From: Haemophilus paraphrohaemolyticus
GTDB taxonomy: Bacteria > Pseudomonadota > Gammaproteobacteria > Enterobacterales > Pasteurellaceae
DNA length: 64,000 nt
Assembly: GCF_002015045.1 (NCBI RefSeq)
Contig: NZ_MUXX01000002.1
Location: 62,001-126,000 of the forward strand
Direction: 5' to 3'
Under the pieces are notes generated by a model, which was not told the origin of the DNA, did not search any database, and was given only the letters and a program-made list of their open reading frames with translations. This document shows positions 39,694-48,831 of this stretch, piece after piece. Position 1 is the first letter of the stretch, and each line of letters begins with the position of its first letter. The position numbers and the translations under genes were made by a program.

Positions 39694-40431
39694 TTAAACA
39701 GACCAAATAAAACGGTGTAATAGCCAATCAATGCTGAAATATAAACAGAGTGAAATTGCCACTAAAATCAGCAAGGCAGCAAACATTAAATCCACTTGCA
39801 TTCGAGCATTGGCGTGAATCATCAAATACCCCAAGCCTTCAGACGAACCTACCCATTCTCCTACCACCGCACCAATCGGGGCAACCGAAACCGCAATACG
39901 CAAGCCAGAAGCGAAGGCAGGCAAAGCCGCAGGTAATCGCACTTTAAGCAATAAACGCAAGGGGGAAATGTTAAAGGTTTTTGCCAAATCGAGCCACGCT
40001 TGTGGAGTGTTGCGTAACCCATCATAACAAGCTGCCGTGACGGGGAAGTAGATAATCAGCACCGACATAACTATTTTGGATGCCATTCCATAACCAAACC
40101 ACAACACCAACAACGGTGCGATAGCAAACACGGGAATCGCTTGTGAAATCACCAAAATCGGCAATAACACGGCGGAAATTTGACGAGAAAATGAGAGCAA
40201 CAACGCCGAAATCAACCCAAACAGAAAGCCTAACAACAGCCCTAAGCAGATTTCTAACAACGTGACTTGCGTATGCTGCCAAAGCAGTTCAGCGTGTGTG
40301 AACAACTGCTGCCCTACAGCTTGCGGTGAGGGAAAAATGTAGTGAGGGAAGCTGCCCAAGGTTGCGACCATTTGCCAGAGCATCAACAACACACCTACAA
40401 TTAAAAGCGGTTTAAGTAGGCGAATTTTCAT
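39694..40431 (-). CDS. thiX: ThiX, ABC permease for thiamin precursor
   Basis: Inner-membrane permease of the SsuC/TauC type, with about six membrane segments in 245 residues. The coupling helix motif GLRNTPQAWLDLAKTFN and LRIAVSVAPIGAVVGEWVGS are visible. Its ATG overlaps the thiZ stop (ATGA). The substrate follows from the THI-box and the adjoining thiY and tenA. Confidence 0.92.
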   Translation of the reverse strand: MKIRLLKPLLIVGVLLMLWQMVATLGSFPHYIFPSPQAVGQQLFTHAELLWQHTQVTLLEICLGLLLGFLFGLISALLLSFSRQISAVLLPILVISQAIPVFAIAPLLVLWFGYGMASKIVMSVLIIYFPVTAACYDGLRNTPQAWLDLAKTFNISPLRLLLKVRLPAALPAFASGLRIAVSVAPIGAVVGEWVGSSEGLGYLMIHANARMQVDLMFAALLILVAISLCLYFSIDWLLHRFIWSV

Positions 40432-41150
40432 TGCTCGCCCCCTAATTCTCGCAATAATTGTTGCTGCAACGCCCATAAATTGGCTTGATGCAACTCACGA
40501 GGGGCGTTCCCTTCGGGCAAAATCACCGCCGACAATGCTGTTTGATGAGTTTCAGGCGAACGCAGCACAAAAATACGATGGCTTAGCCGCAATGCCTCTT
40601 GCGGATCGTGGGTCACGAGCAGCACTGATTTATCTTCAAGCAGTTCAAAGGCTAAATCTTGAAGTTGATGGCGACTGATGGCATCAAGAGCGGAAAAAGG
40701 CTCATCAAGCAAAATCAAATCCGCCTCTTGCATTAAAGTGCGTGCCAAGGCAACCCGCTGTTTTTGCCCGCCCGAAAGTTGCGAACAAGACTTGTGCCAA
40801 TGTGCTGCCATTCCCACTTTTTCAAGCAACATTTTAGCTTTTTCAGTGGTTTTTGCAGATTTTCGCCCAAATAAAACCGCTTGCAACTGCACGTTATCTA
40901 CAATTGATAGCCACGGATAAAGCGTCTCTTTTTGTGGCATCCACGCAATGCGAATTTTCGGTTCAAATAGGATTTTTCCCTGCACCACACCTTGCGTCTC
41001 AATGCCCGCCAGTAATCGCAAAAGTGTCGATTTCCCCACGCCTGAACTGCCCAATAAGCTTACCCACTCATTCGGCAACAGGGTTAAATTAAGATGCTCA
41101 AATAACGTCTGCCCATTAAAAGCAAGACTCAAATCTTGAATACGCACCAT
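40428..41150 (-). CDS. thiZ: ThiZ, ABC transporter ATPase for thiamin precursor
   Basis: ATP-binding subunit with Walker A GSSGVGKSTLLRLLAG, signature LSGGQKQRVALARTL, Walker B LILLDEPFSALD and switch His in LLVTHDPQEALR, in 240 residues. ATG at 41150 is preferred to a TTG four codons upstream. First gene behind the second TPP riboswitch. Confidence 0.93.
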   Translation of the reverse strand: MVRIQDLSLAFNGQTLFEHLNLTLLPNEWVSLLGSSGVGKSTLLRLLAGIETQGVVQGKILFEPKIRIAWMPQKETLYPWLSIVDNVQLQAVLFGRKSAKTTEKAKMLLEKVGMAAHWHKSCSQLSGGQKQRVALARTLMQEADLILLDEPFSALDAISRHQLQDLAFELLEDKSVLLVTHDPQEALRLSHRIFVLRSPETHQTALSAVILPEGNAPRELHQANLWALQQQLLRELGGEQ

Positions 41151-41228
41151 CGCTCGCCCCAATGATTAAAGGGAATGTGTAATAAAAAAGAAAGGATAAG
41201 AAATGGAATGAAAAAAAAATGGATTTTT

Positions 41229-41312
41229 TGGCATATTAGTTTCCTACGTCAGTGCTAACTGTTTCAGGTTCACGGGTATTATCTCAGCCTTTCAGCACCC
41301 CGACTAAAAATT
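41229..41312 (-). promoter_or_regulatory. TPP (THI-box) riboswitch of thiZXY-tenA
   Basis: Same aptamer as at 36757-36840, differing at only a few bases, with the conserved CTGAGATAATACCCGTGAAC on the minus strand. It controls uptake and salvage of thiamin precursors. Confidence 0.96.
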
Positions 41313-41319
41313 GTTGGTA

Positions 41320-41348
41320 AGTTTACGCTTGTTTGGTAGAAAAAACAA
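41320..41348 (-). promoter_or_regulatory. Predicted promoter of the thiZ riboswitch RNA
   Basis: TTGTTT (41343-41348) and TAAACT (41320-41325) are 17 bases apart on the minus strand, just before the aptamer, with the -35 inside the leuB terminator tail. The spacer differs in sequence from the thiM copy, but both hexamers and the spacing are kept. Confidence 0.55.
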
Positions 41349-41401
41349 GCGGTCAAATTCTTCTCACGTTTTGCAAAATAGTGAGGGAAATTGACCGCTT
41401 G
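41346..41401 (-). terminator. Uptake-sequence dyad terminator 3 (after leuB)
   Basis: A 56-base hairpin of two inverted uptake sequences with a T-run on the minus strand, 57 bases after the leuB stop. Confidence 0.85.
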
Positions 41402-41458
41402 GATTCTTAAAGAAGCGTTGACTTTAACAAATCGCGTTTAATGTGATGAATGACAAAA

Positions 41459-42559
<1,101 letters not shown>

Positions 42560-42634
42560 TTATTAATAAAATGGCGTTAGTTTACCCAAAAAGCAGATTT
42601 TCGGCTAGAATTAAGTTTACTTTAAGGAGTGAAA

Positions 42635-42877
42635 ATGAAACGAGAAACTAGCAAAAAAGTATACAAATTCATCTGTTTTGCCATTATTTGGATGAATTTG
42701 GCCGCTTGTGGTACAATTATCAATCTCTCAAAAGGCGATTATACCGTTTATAGCGGGGTAAAAAATGACTTCTCCGCCATTCAAAATGGGGGCATTTTAG
42801 GTGTACTCGCTATGATTGATTTACCGCTCAGCTTTGCCTTTGACACCTTGTTATTGCCTGTAACATTAAGCAAATAG
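42635..42877 (+). CDS. YceK/YidQ-family small lipoprotein
   Basis: Short outer-envelope lipoprotein of unknown role (DUF1375). The 80 residues have a signal peptide ending in the lipobox NLAACGT, then YSGVKNDFSAI and the family end IDLPLSFAFDTLLLPVTL, very like E. coli YceK. ATG at 42635 follows AAGGAG; a GTG two codons earlier is inside that site. Confidence 0.88.
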   Translation: MKRETSKKVYKFICFAIIWMNLAACGTIINLSKGDYTVYSGVKNDFSAIQNGGILGVLAMIDLPLSFAFDTLLLPVTLSK

Positions 42878-42968
42878 ATGTCTACTACTTTCTTTTAGTT
42901 CGCCCCATCCCATGCTAAAATGCCCGCTTTTGTAACCTTAGCTTTATCATTACCCACAGGGATAAGCC

Positions 42969-44273
42969 ATGCCGAAACAACACCTTTTAACCACTCAAGG
43001 CAACCGCATTGCAATTGTAAGTGGGTTAAGAACGCCTTTTGCTCGTCGTGATACTGGTTTTAAAGATGCCTATGCCACTAGCCTTGGCACGATGGTCACC
43101 AACGAACTATTAAGCCGCTTGGCGATTGACCGCAATAAAATTGAACAACTCGTTTTTGGGCAAGTTATCCAACAGCCCGATATCCCTAACCCTGCCCGCG
43201 AAATTGCTCTCGCTCTAAATATGCCACGTCTTCAAAGTTATAGCATTAGTAGCTCTTGTCTTTCTGGCTTGCAAGCAATTGTCAATGTTGCAGGTAGCAT
43301 TCTTTCTGGCTCAATTTCAGCAGGCATTGCAGGCGGTGCGGATTCGATTTCAAACGCCCCTATTAGCCTTAGCCCTCGCGTAATTTATAAATTCAAATCA
43401 ATTTTCAAAGCTGAAACGCTCGATGAAAAATTTCGCCGTTTTCGTGATTTTTCTTGGGGTGATTTCAAGCCGCACGGGGTAAATTTAAAAGACTTCACTA
43501 CGCAACTTTCGGTGGCTGAACTCTCTGAACAGATAGCACAAGATTACAATATCAGTCGAGCTGAACAAGATGAATACGCACGTTTTTCAAATGAAAAAGC
43601 CTCAAATGCGTGGAAATTGGGTCTGTTTAAAGAAGAAGTAATGCAATCTGTGCCACGCCCTTATACCGATTTTGTGGTGGCGGATACGCTCATTAACGCA
43701 GCGACTCGCCCACAATATTATCAGCATTTTTCGCCAATTATGCACAAACCTTATGCGACGGTTACTGAGGCAAATATTCCGCAACCTATGGATGGTGCGG
43801 CGGCGGTATTGTTGATGAACGAAAGCCGAGCCAAAGCGTTAGGACTTGAGGTGTTGGGGTATATTCGCAGTTATGCAATTACAGGCAATGATATTTGGCA
43901 CAATATGTTTGCAGGGGCGACGATTTCTAGCTCAATTGCCCTTGAACGTGCGAGCTTAACGCTTGCCGATATGGATTTTATTGATATTCACGAAACCTCA
44001 GCAAGCCAAATGTTGATGAATATTCGTTTGTTTGAGTCGGACGATTTTGCAAAATCTCAGCTAAATAGCACCGCTTGTTTGGGCAAAATTGATTTCGATA
44101 AGCTCAACCATTTGGGCGGTTCGATTGCCTTTGGTAACCCACGAGCAGTCACCAGTCTTCGCACCGTGATTCAGTCGCTTTTCGCCTTAAAACGTAAAGG
44201 TGGTGGCACTTCTCTGGTTGCTTCAAGTGGCTTGGGCGGTTTAGGTGCGGCAATGGTGTTAGAAACAGAATAG
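42969..44273 (+). CDS. fadI: FadI-like thiolase with altered active site
   Basis: Homologue of the FadI 3-ketoacyl-CoA thiolase of (anaerobic) beta-oxidation, 434 residues and collinear with E. coli FadI from RIAIVSGLRTPFARR to GGLGAAMVLE. The nucleophile Cys97 (SSSCLSG) and His341 (IHETSASQ) are kept, but the GHP catalytic His is Asn390 (GNPRAVTS) and the C-terminal catalytic Cys is Ser420 (ASSGLGG). The frame is intact, so this is not simple decay; thiolysis as normally understood is doubtful. A start at 42969 follows CAGGGAT. It lies 14 bases before fadJ, as in the fadIJ operon. Confidence 0.88.
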   Translation: MPKQHLLTTQGNRIAIVSGLRTPFARRDTGFKDAYATSLGTMVTNELLSRLAIDRNKIEQLVFGQVIQQPDIPNPAREIALALNMPRLQSYSISSSCLSGLQAIVNVAGSILSGSISAGIAGGADSISNAPISLSPRVIYKFKSIFKAETLDEKFRRFRDFSWGDFKPHGVNLKDFTTQLSVAELSEQIAQDYNISRAEQDEYARFSNEKASNAWKLGLFKEEVMQSVPRPYTDFVVADTLINAATRPQYYQHFSPIMHKPYATVTEANIPQPMDGAAAVLLMNESRAKALGLEVLGYIRSYAITGNDIWHNMFAGATISSSIALERASLTLADMDFIDIHETSASQMLMNIRLFESDDFAKSQLNSTACLGKIDFDKLNHLGGSIAFGNPRAVTSLRTVIQSLFALKRKGGGTSLVASSGLGGLGAAMVLETE

Positions 44274-44287
44274 AAAGTGAGGATGAT

Positions 44288-46432
44288 ATGGCAGATCAAA
44301 TTGAACAAGCACAAAGCGAAATGAACAAAACAAACCGTCCTACTTTCCAAGTTGAAGTTGATGATAATCGCATTGCGGTGGTAAACATTTTAAGCCCAGA
44401 AAATGATGCGAACTGGCTGCCAGAAAATTGCGTAGAAGAACTGCGCAACGTGATTGGTAAGGCGATTTATCAACAAGTACGAGGCATTTTATTTATTTCA
44501 GCTCGCCCAAAAAACTTTATTCAAGGCTTTAAACTTTCGGTATTACAAGGCAAAACAGAAGCCCAGCTCAAACAATTTTCGCAAGAAATGCAATTAGTAA
44601 TGCGTGAACTAAATGTGCTTAAAGTGCCAGTGGTTGCGGCTATTGATGGTCATTGCTTCGGAGCAGGTTTGGAGCTCGCTTTAGCCTGTGATTATCGCAT
44701 CGCCTCCGATGAAGTTTACACACAATTTGCAATGCCACAAATTCGCTCTGGCATTCTGCCGTTTTCGGGTGGTACTCAGCGTCTGCCACGTTTAATTGGC
44801 TTAAATCAGGCAGCGGATATGCTCAGCTCGGGCAAAAAAGTGGATGTGGAGCATGCCCTCAAGCTCGGTTTGGTTGATATGACTGTGCCTGCAAATCGCT
44901 TATTCGAAGTGGCTTATCAGCTTTTGTTGGAGAATCAAGTCACAAAAGCGGATTACAAGAAACCTAAAAATTTCTTGCTCAAATGGCGTAAAAAATTGGA
45001 AGGCATGCCATCGTTACGCAATAAACTGCTTGACCGTTTGGAAAACCGCCTCTGGCAACGAACGTTCGGTAACTATCCTGCTGTGGTTGAATTGATTGAG
45101 TTGCTCAAAGAGCCACATTTCAAGCAAGGTTTAACTTTTGAACAAGATACGTTGGTTAAACTGCTCAACACTGAAACTGCAAAAGTGTTGGTAAACTTGA
45201 AGAAAACCGAACGAACGATGAAAGATAAATACGCCATTCGTGGCAATGTTCGTGATGTATTGCAGGTCAGTATTCTCGGCTCTGGCTATATGGGAGCAGG
45301 TATTGCTTACTTAACCGCCAATAACGCCCGTATTCCTGTGCGAATCAAGGATATTCACCCTTCTGAAATCCAAAAAGCATTACGCACTTGCTACGACTTA
45401 ATGCGGCACGCGGTGCAAAAAAAGCAGCTGCGTGAAGGCGAGATGATTCAACGAATGAATTTGATCACAGGAGGCGAACGTTTAGTTGCCGCGAAATCGA
45501 CTGATTTTATTATTGAAGCAGTGTATGAAGATCTCAAGCTTAAGCAACGAATATTGCAAGAAAGCGAGAATTACTACGATGAACACGCTATTTTTGCGAC
45601 AAATACCTCCACATTTTCGATCAAAGAGATTGCATCAGTGGCAAAACGTCCAGAAAATGTGATCGGTTTTCACTATTTTAGCCCTGTAACCAAACAGCAA
45701 TTGGTAGAAATTATCCCCCACGAAAGCACGAGCGAACACACCATTGCCACCGCGATCCACTTTGCGATTCAGCAAGGCAAAGTACCGCTTTTGGTTTCGG
45801 ATACGCAAGGTTATTTCATCAACCGCTTGATCACGCCATTATTGCTTGAAGCGATGCAATGCGTGATTGATGGCGAAGCGATTGAATTTATCGACCGCTC
45901 GCTGCAGGAATTTGGCTTCAAAATTGGACCGCTTGCCATGATTGATGAAATGGGTTTAGACGTGCTAAACAAAGCGACACCAGCCTTGGTAAACGCTTAT
46001 GGCAAACGTTTCGAAATGCCAGCTAAAATAGAGCTGCTTATTCGCAACGAACGCAAAGGCTGCAAAAATAAGCGTGGCTTCTATATGTATGACAAGCACG
46101 ATACGCGCTTGCAAGAGGATAAAAGCATCTATTACGTGATGGAAACCATCACGCAAAATGATTTGGAAGCAGAAGAAATCACCCGTCGTTGTATTTTACG
46201 AATGATTAATGAAGCTGCGTGGTGTTTGCACGAAAAAGTGATCCAATCGCCTGAAGAAGGGAATGTCGCTTCCGTGCTTGGTACTGGTTTCCCTCAATTC
46301 AGAGGCGGTATCTATGCCTATATGGAAAAAGTAGGTACGAAAGAGATTGTTAAACAGCTCAAAGCTCACCAGAAAATTTATGGAGATAGATTTGCACCTT
46401 GTCCGTTTTTGTTAACACAAGCTGAAAAATAA
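44288..46432 (+). CDS. fadJ: FadJ-like multifunctional protein, dehydrogenase intact, hydratase site altered
   Basis: Homologue of the FadJ beta-oxidation alpha subunit, 714 residues. The N-terminal hydratase/isomerase domain (about 25-210) keeps Glu129 (GAGLELALAC), but the second catalytic Glu is Gln151 (AMPQIRSG) and the usual IAGADI oxyanion region reads IQGFKL. The L-3-hydroxyacyl-CoA dehydrogenase domain (about 325-620) looks intact: ILGSGYMGAGIA (NAD), Ser441, His462 in GFHYFSPV, Glu474 and Asn512. So dehydrogenase activity is likely and hydratase activity doubtful. AGTGAGGATG precedes the start. Coupled to the equally altered FadI. Confidence 0.9.
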   Translation: MADQIEQAQSEMNKTNRPTFQVEVDDNRIAVVNILSPENDANWLPENCVEELRNVIGKAIYQQVRGILFISARPKNFIQGFKLSVLQGKTEAQLKQFSQEMQLVMRELNVLKVPVVAAIDGHCFGAGLELALACDYRIASDEVYTQFAMPQIRSGILPFSGGTQRLPRLIGLNQAADMLSSGKKVDVEHALKLGLVDMTVPANRLFEVAYQLLLENQVTKADYKKPKNFLLKWRKKLEGMPSLRNKLLDRLENRLWQRTFGNYPAVVELIELLKEPHFKQGLTFEQDTLVKLLNTETAKVLVNLKKTERTMKDKYAIRGNVRDVLQVSILGSGYMGAGIAYLTANNARIPVRIKDIHPSEIQKALRTCYDLMRHAVQKKQLREGEMIQRMNLITGGERLVAAKSTDFIIEAVYEDLKLKQRILQESENYYDEHAIFATNTSTFSIKEIASVAKRPENVIGFHYFSPVTKQQLVEIIPHESTSEHTIATAIHFAIQQGKVPLLVSDTQGYFINRLITPLLLEAMQCVIDGEAIEFIDRSLQEFGFKIGPLAMIDEMGLDVLNKATPALVNAYGKRFEMPAKIELLIRNERKGCKNKRGFYMYDKHDTRLQEDKSIYYVMETITQNDLEAEEITRRCILRMINEAAWCLHEKVIQSPEEGNVASVLGTGFPQFRGGIYAYMEKVGTKEIVKQLKAHQKIYGDRFAPCPFLLTQAEK

Positions 46433-46447
46433 TGTAAAAAACTAACT

Positions 46448-47137
46448 TTACTTCGCATACCGCTTTTGTCTTTCTGCTAACCACTCTGATGCGGAAAGGG
46501 CAATTAAAGAAATTGCAATCGCCACAGCACAAAGGCGGGCTGCGGCGAGTTCTCCGTCGGGGGTTTCGATAAAGGTGAAAAGAGCTGCTGGAATCGTTTG
46601 GGTTTGATTTGGAATATTGGATACGAAAGTGATAGTCGCCCCAAATTCTCCAAGCGAACGGGCAAAACCTAATACTGCTCCTGCAATGACGCCTGAAAAT
46701 GAGAGTGGAAGATTAAGCGTAAAAAAGACTTTAAGTGGGCTTGCACCTAATGTTCTAGCTGCTTGTTCAAGTTTAGGATCAATTGCATCAAAGGCTTGTT
46801 TGATGGAGCGTACCATCAATGGAAACGCCATCACAGCAGAGGCTAATACCGCACCTCGCCAAGAAAAACTAAAAGAAAAACCGAACCACTCCCACAAATA
46901 TTGCCCTATCGCCCCACGTTTTGCCATCACAATAAGCAAGAGATAGCCAATCACCACAGGGGGTAACACCAGCGGTAAATGTACGATGCCATTTAGCAAT
47001 TGCTTGCCCCAGAATTGTTTGCGTGAAAGTATCCAAGCAATAAAAATGGCAACAGGTAAAATAAAAAGAATCGCAATCGTGGCGACTTTAAGGCTCAAAT
47101 AAATGGCATTGAGTTCGGGTTGAGAAAAGAAAAACAT
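46448..47137 (-). CDS. modB: Molybdate ABC transporter permease ModB
   Basis: Inner-membrane permease with about five or six segments in 229 residues; family landmarks are LPLVLPPVVIGYLLL, the coupling motif AFDAIDPKLEQAARTLGAS and FARSLGEFGATITFVSN. It follows modA. No modC ATPase comes next: the neighbouring gene is the convergent fadJ, 15 bases away. Confidence 0.95.
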   Translation of the reverse strand: MFFFSQPELNAIYLSLKVATIAILFILPVAIFIAWILSRKQFWGKQLLNGIVHLPLVLPPVVIGYLLLIVMAKRGAIGQYLWEWFGFSFSFSWRGAVLASAVMAFPLMVRSIKQAFDAIDPKLEQAARTLGASPLKVFFTLNLPLSFSGVIAGAVLGFARSLGEFGATITFVSNIPNQTQTIPAALFTFIETPDGELAAARLCAVAIAISLIALSASEWLAERQKRYAK

Positions 47138-47155
47138 AGACAGTTTCAGTTGTTA

Positions 47156-47176
47156 CCGAGGGTATAATACCCTCGG
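47156..47176 (-). other. Hairpin between modA and modB
   Basis: CCGAGGGTAT and ATACCCTCGG form a perfect 21-base palindrome about one A, 41 bases after the modA stop. It has no T-run and may lower modB relative to modA or protect the modA mRNA end. It does not look like a ModE site. Confidence 0.6.
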
Positions 47177-47216
47177 TTAGACATAATTCAACCTCATTGG
47201 GGTTGGAAGTTACAAA

Positions 47217-47975
47217 TTATTGTACTGGATAAAAACCAGCTTCTTTAAATTTCGCTTGAGCTGCAGGTGTTTTTAAGAAATCAAGGAATTTTTTCGCTTC
47301 CGCTTTATCACTTACTGTTGCAGCAGGATAAACCACTTCACCATAACTTTCATTTGGGAAAGTTGCCACGATTTTCACTTTAGTTGCAGAGACTTTTGCA
47401 TCAGTTGCATAAACAATCCCTAATGGAGCCTCGTTGCGTTCTACATAAGATAACGCATCACGCACATTTTTTGCTCGAACTAACTTGCTTTCTAAGCCAT
47501 CCCAGAGTTTGTAATACTCAAGTGCTTTTTTTGCATATTTGCCCGCAGGCACGTGTGATGGATCGCCCACAGATAAATACCCATCCGCTAATTCTTTGTT
47601 AAAATCAACCGCTTGAATGCTTTTTGCTTGGATTTTACTTGCAATCGGCGCAATTAACACAAGGTCATTTTTTACTAAATTATGCACATTTTTAGTTTTA
47701 GCTGGTTGCTTTTCTTGAACATAATCCATCCATTTTGTATCAGCTGAGATGAATACATCCGCTGGGGCGTCTTGTTCAATTTGTTTAGCAAGCACAGAAG
47801 AAGATGCAAACGAGAATGTAACTTTATCTTGCGGGTTGGCTTTTTCAAAATCCTTGTTGATTTCTTGAAGCACATTGGTCATTGAGGCAGCGGCAAAAAC
47901 GGTAATATCTTGCGCAAAGCTAGAGGCAGAGAAAAGAGAGAGTGCACTTACAAAACAGAGTTTTTGGAATTTCAT
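47217..47975 (-). CDS. modA: Molybdate-binding periplasmic protein ModA
   Basis: Binds molybdate or tungstate in the periplasm. The 252 residues have a signal peptide ending SASSFA, followed by QDITVFAAASMTNVLQEI with the oxyanion-binding Ser residues, FSFASSSVLAKQIEQDAPAD and the typical VGDPSHVPAGKYAKKAL. ATG at 47975 with AGGAAC upstream. First gene of a modAB operon. Confidence 0.96.
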   Translation of the reverse strand: MKFQKLCFVSALSLFSASSFAQDITVFAAASMTNVLQEINKDFEKANPQDKVTFSFASSSVLAKQIEQDAPADVFISADTKWMDYVQEKQPAKTKNVHNLVKNDLVLIAPIASKIQAKSIQAVDFNKELADGYLSVGDPSHVPAGKYAKKALEYYKLWDGLESKLVRAKNVRDALSYVERNEAPLGIVYATDAKVSATKVKIVATFPNESYGEVVYPAATVSDKAEAKKFLDFLKTPAAQAKFKEAGFYPVQ

Positions 47976-47996
47976 TTTGGGTTCCTTTTGAAATGA

Positions 47997-48050
47997 GCAC
48001 GAGAGCAACAAGCGGTAGAATTTTTCCTAATTTTAGCAAAACTCTCGTGC
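47997..48050 (-). terminator. Stem-loop downstream of yadH
   Basis: GCACGAGAG (47997-48005) and CTCTCGTGC (48042-48050) pair perfectly around an uptake-sequence-bearing loop, 18 bases after the yadH stop. There is no T-run; it overlaps the region just upstream of modA. Confidence 0.5.
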
Positions 48051-48068
48051 AATCCGTGGCAAAGAAAA

Positions 48069-48830
48069 TTAGGAACGTAATCCTACACCTTTTTCAATCA
48101 GTGAAAAGGCAAACCAGTATAACATAATACATAACGAAACCAATACCAAAAATGTGTAAAAAATGGGCATATCACTGATACCTAAAAAGCCATAACGAAA
48201 GCCATTGATCATATAAACAATCGGGTTAAATTTCGAAACAGCTTGCCAGAAATCGGGCAATAATGAGATCGAATAAAATACTCCACCCAAATAAGTTAAA
48301 GGCGTTAAAACGAAGGTTGGAATCAAGCCCACATCATCGAATGTTTTCGCATAGACTGCATTGATCAAACCGCCTAGCGCGAAACTAATCGTTGTCAGTA
48401 AAAGCGTTGAAAAAATCATCATCCAAGAGTAGATATCAAAGGTGATAAACAACAAAGCAACCAGCATTACCAAAATACCAGCCAGCCCACCGCGAACAAC
48501 ACTGCCTACGACATAACCCCAAATAATGTTATGCGTTGAAAGAGGGGAAATTAGCATCTCTTCATAAGTTTTGGTAAATTTGCTCAAGAAAAATGATGAG
48601 GCGGAATTGACATAAGAGGCTGTGATTGCGGTCATCATCACAAGTCCAGGGGCAATAAACTGCATATAGCTTACCCCGTGCATATCACCAATACGTCCAC
48701 CAATTAATTGCCCGAAAATCAAGAAATAGAGCGTGGTCGTAATCACAGGCGGCACAAGTGTCTGTCTCCAAATGCGAATAACGCGTTTGCTCTCTTTGGT
48801 TGCGAGCGTGAAAAATCCAGTTAAATTCAT
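48069..48830 (-). CDS. yadH: ABC-2 type permease (YadH-like)
   Basis: Six-segment exporter permease of the ABC-2 family, 253 residues. Landmarks are LIGGRIGDMHGVSYMQFIAP, TKTYEEMLISPLSTHNI and VFYSISLLPDFWQAVSKFNP. It pairs with the ATPase ending 1 base upstream. The substrate of YadGH is not known, so none is claimed. Confidence 0.93.
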   Translation of the reverse strand: MNLTGFFTLATKESKRVIRIWRQTLVPPVITTTLYFLIFGQLIGGRIGDMHGVSYMQFIAPGLVMMTAITASYVNSASSFFLSKFTKTYEEMLISPLSTHNIIWGYVVGSVVRGGLAGILVMLVALLFITFDIYSWMMIFSTLLLTTISFALGGLINAVYAKTFDDVGLIPTFVLTPLTYLGGVFYSISLLPDFWQAVSKFNPIVYMINGFRYGFLGISDMPIFYTFLVLVSLCIMLYWFAFSLIEKGVGLRS

Positions 48831-48831
48831 A

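Larger units (their letters stand above)
41151..41458. other. Intergenic region thiZ/leuB
   Basis: These 308 bases hold the second TPP riboswitch, its promoter and the leuB terminator, all on the minus strand. Nothing else is seen. Confidence 0.8.

Noticed and set aside
42605..42634. GTG at 42629 as start of the YceK-like lipoprotein
   Set aside because: The GTG lies in the Shine-Dalgarno AAGGAGTG itself; the ATG at 42635 is better placed.
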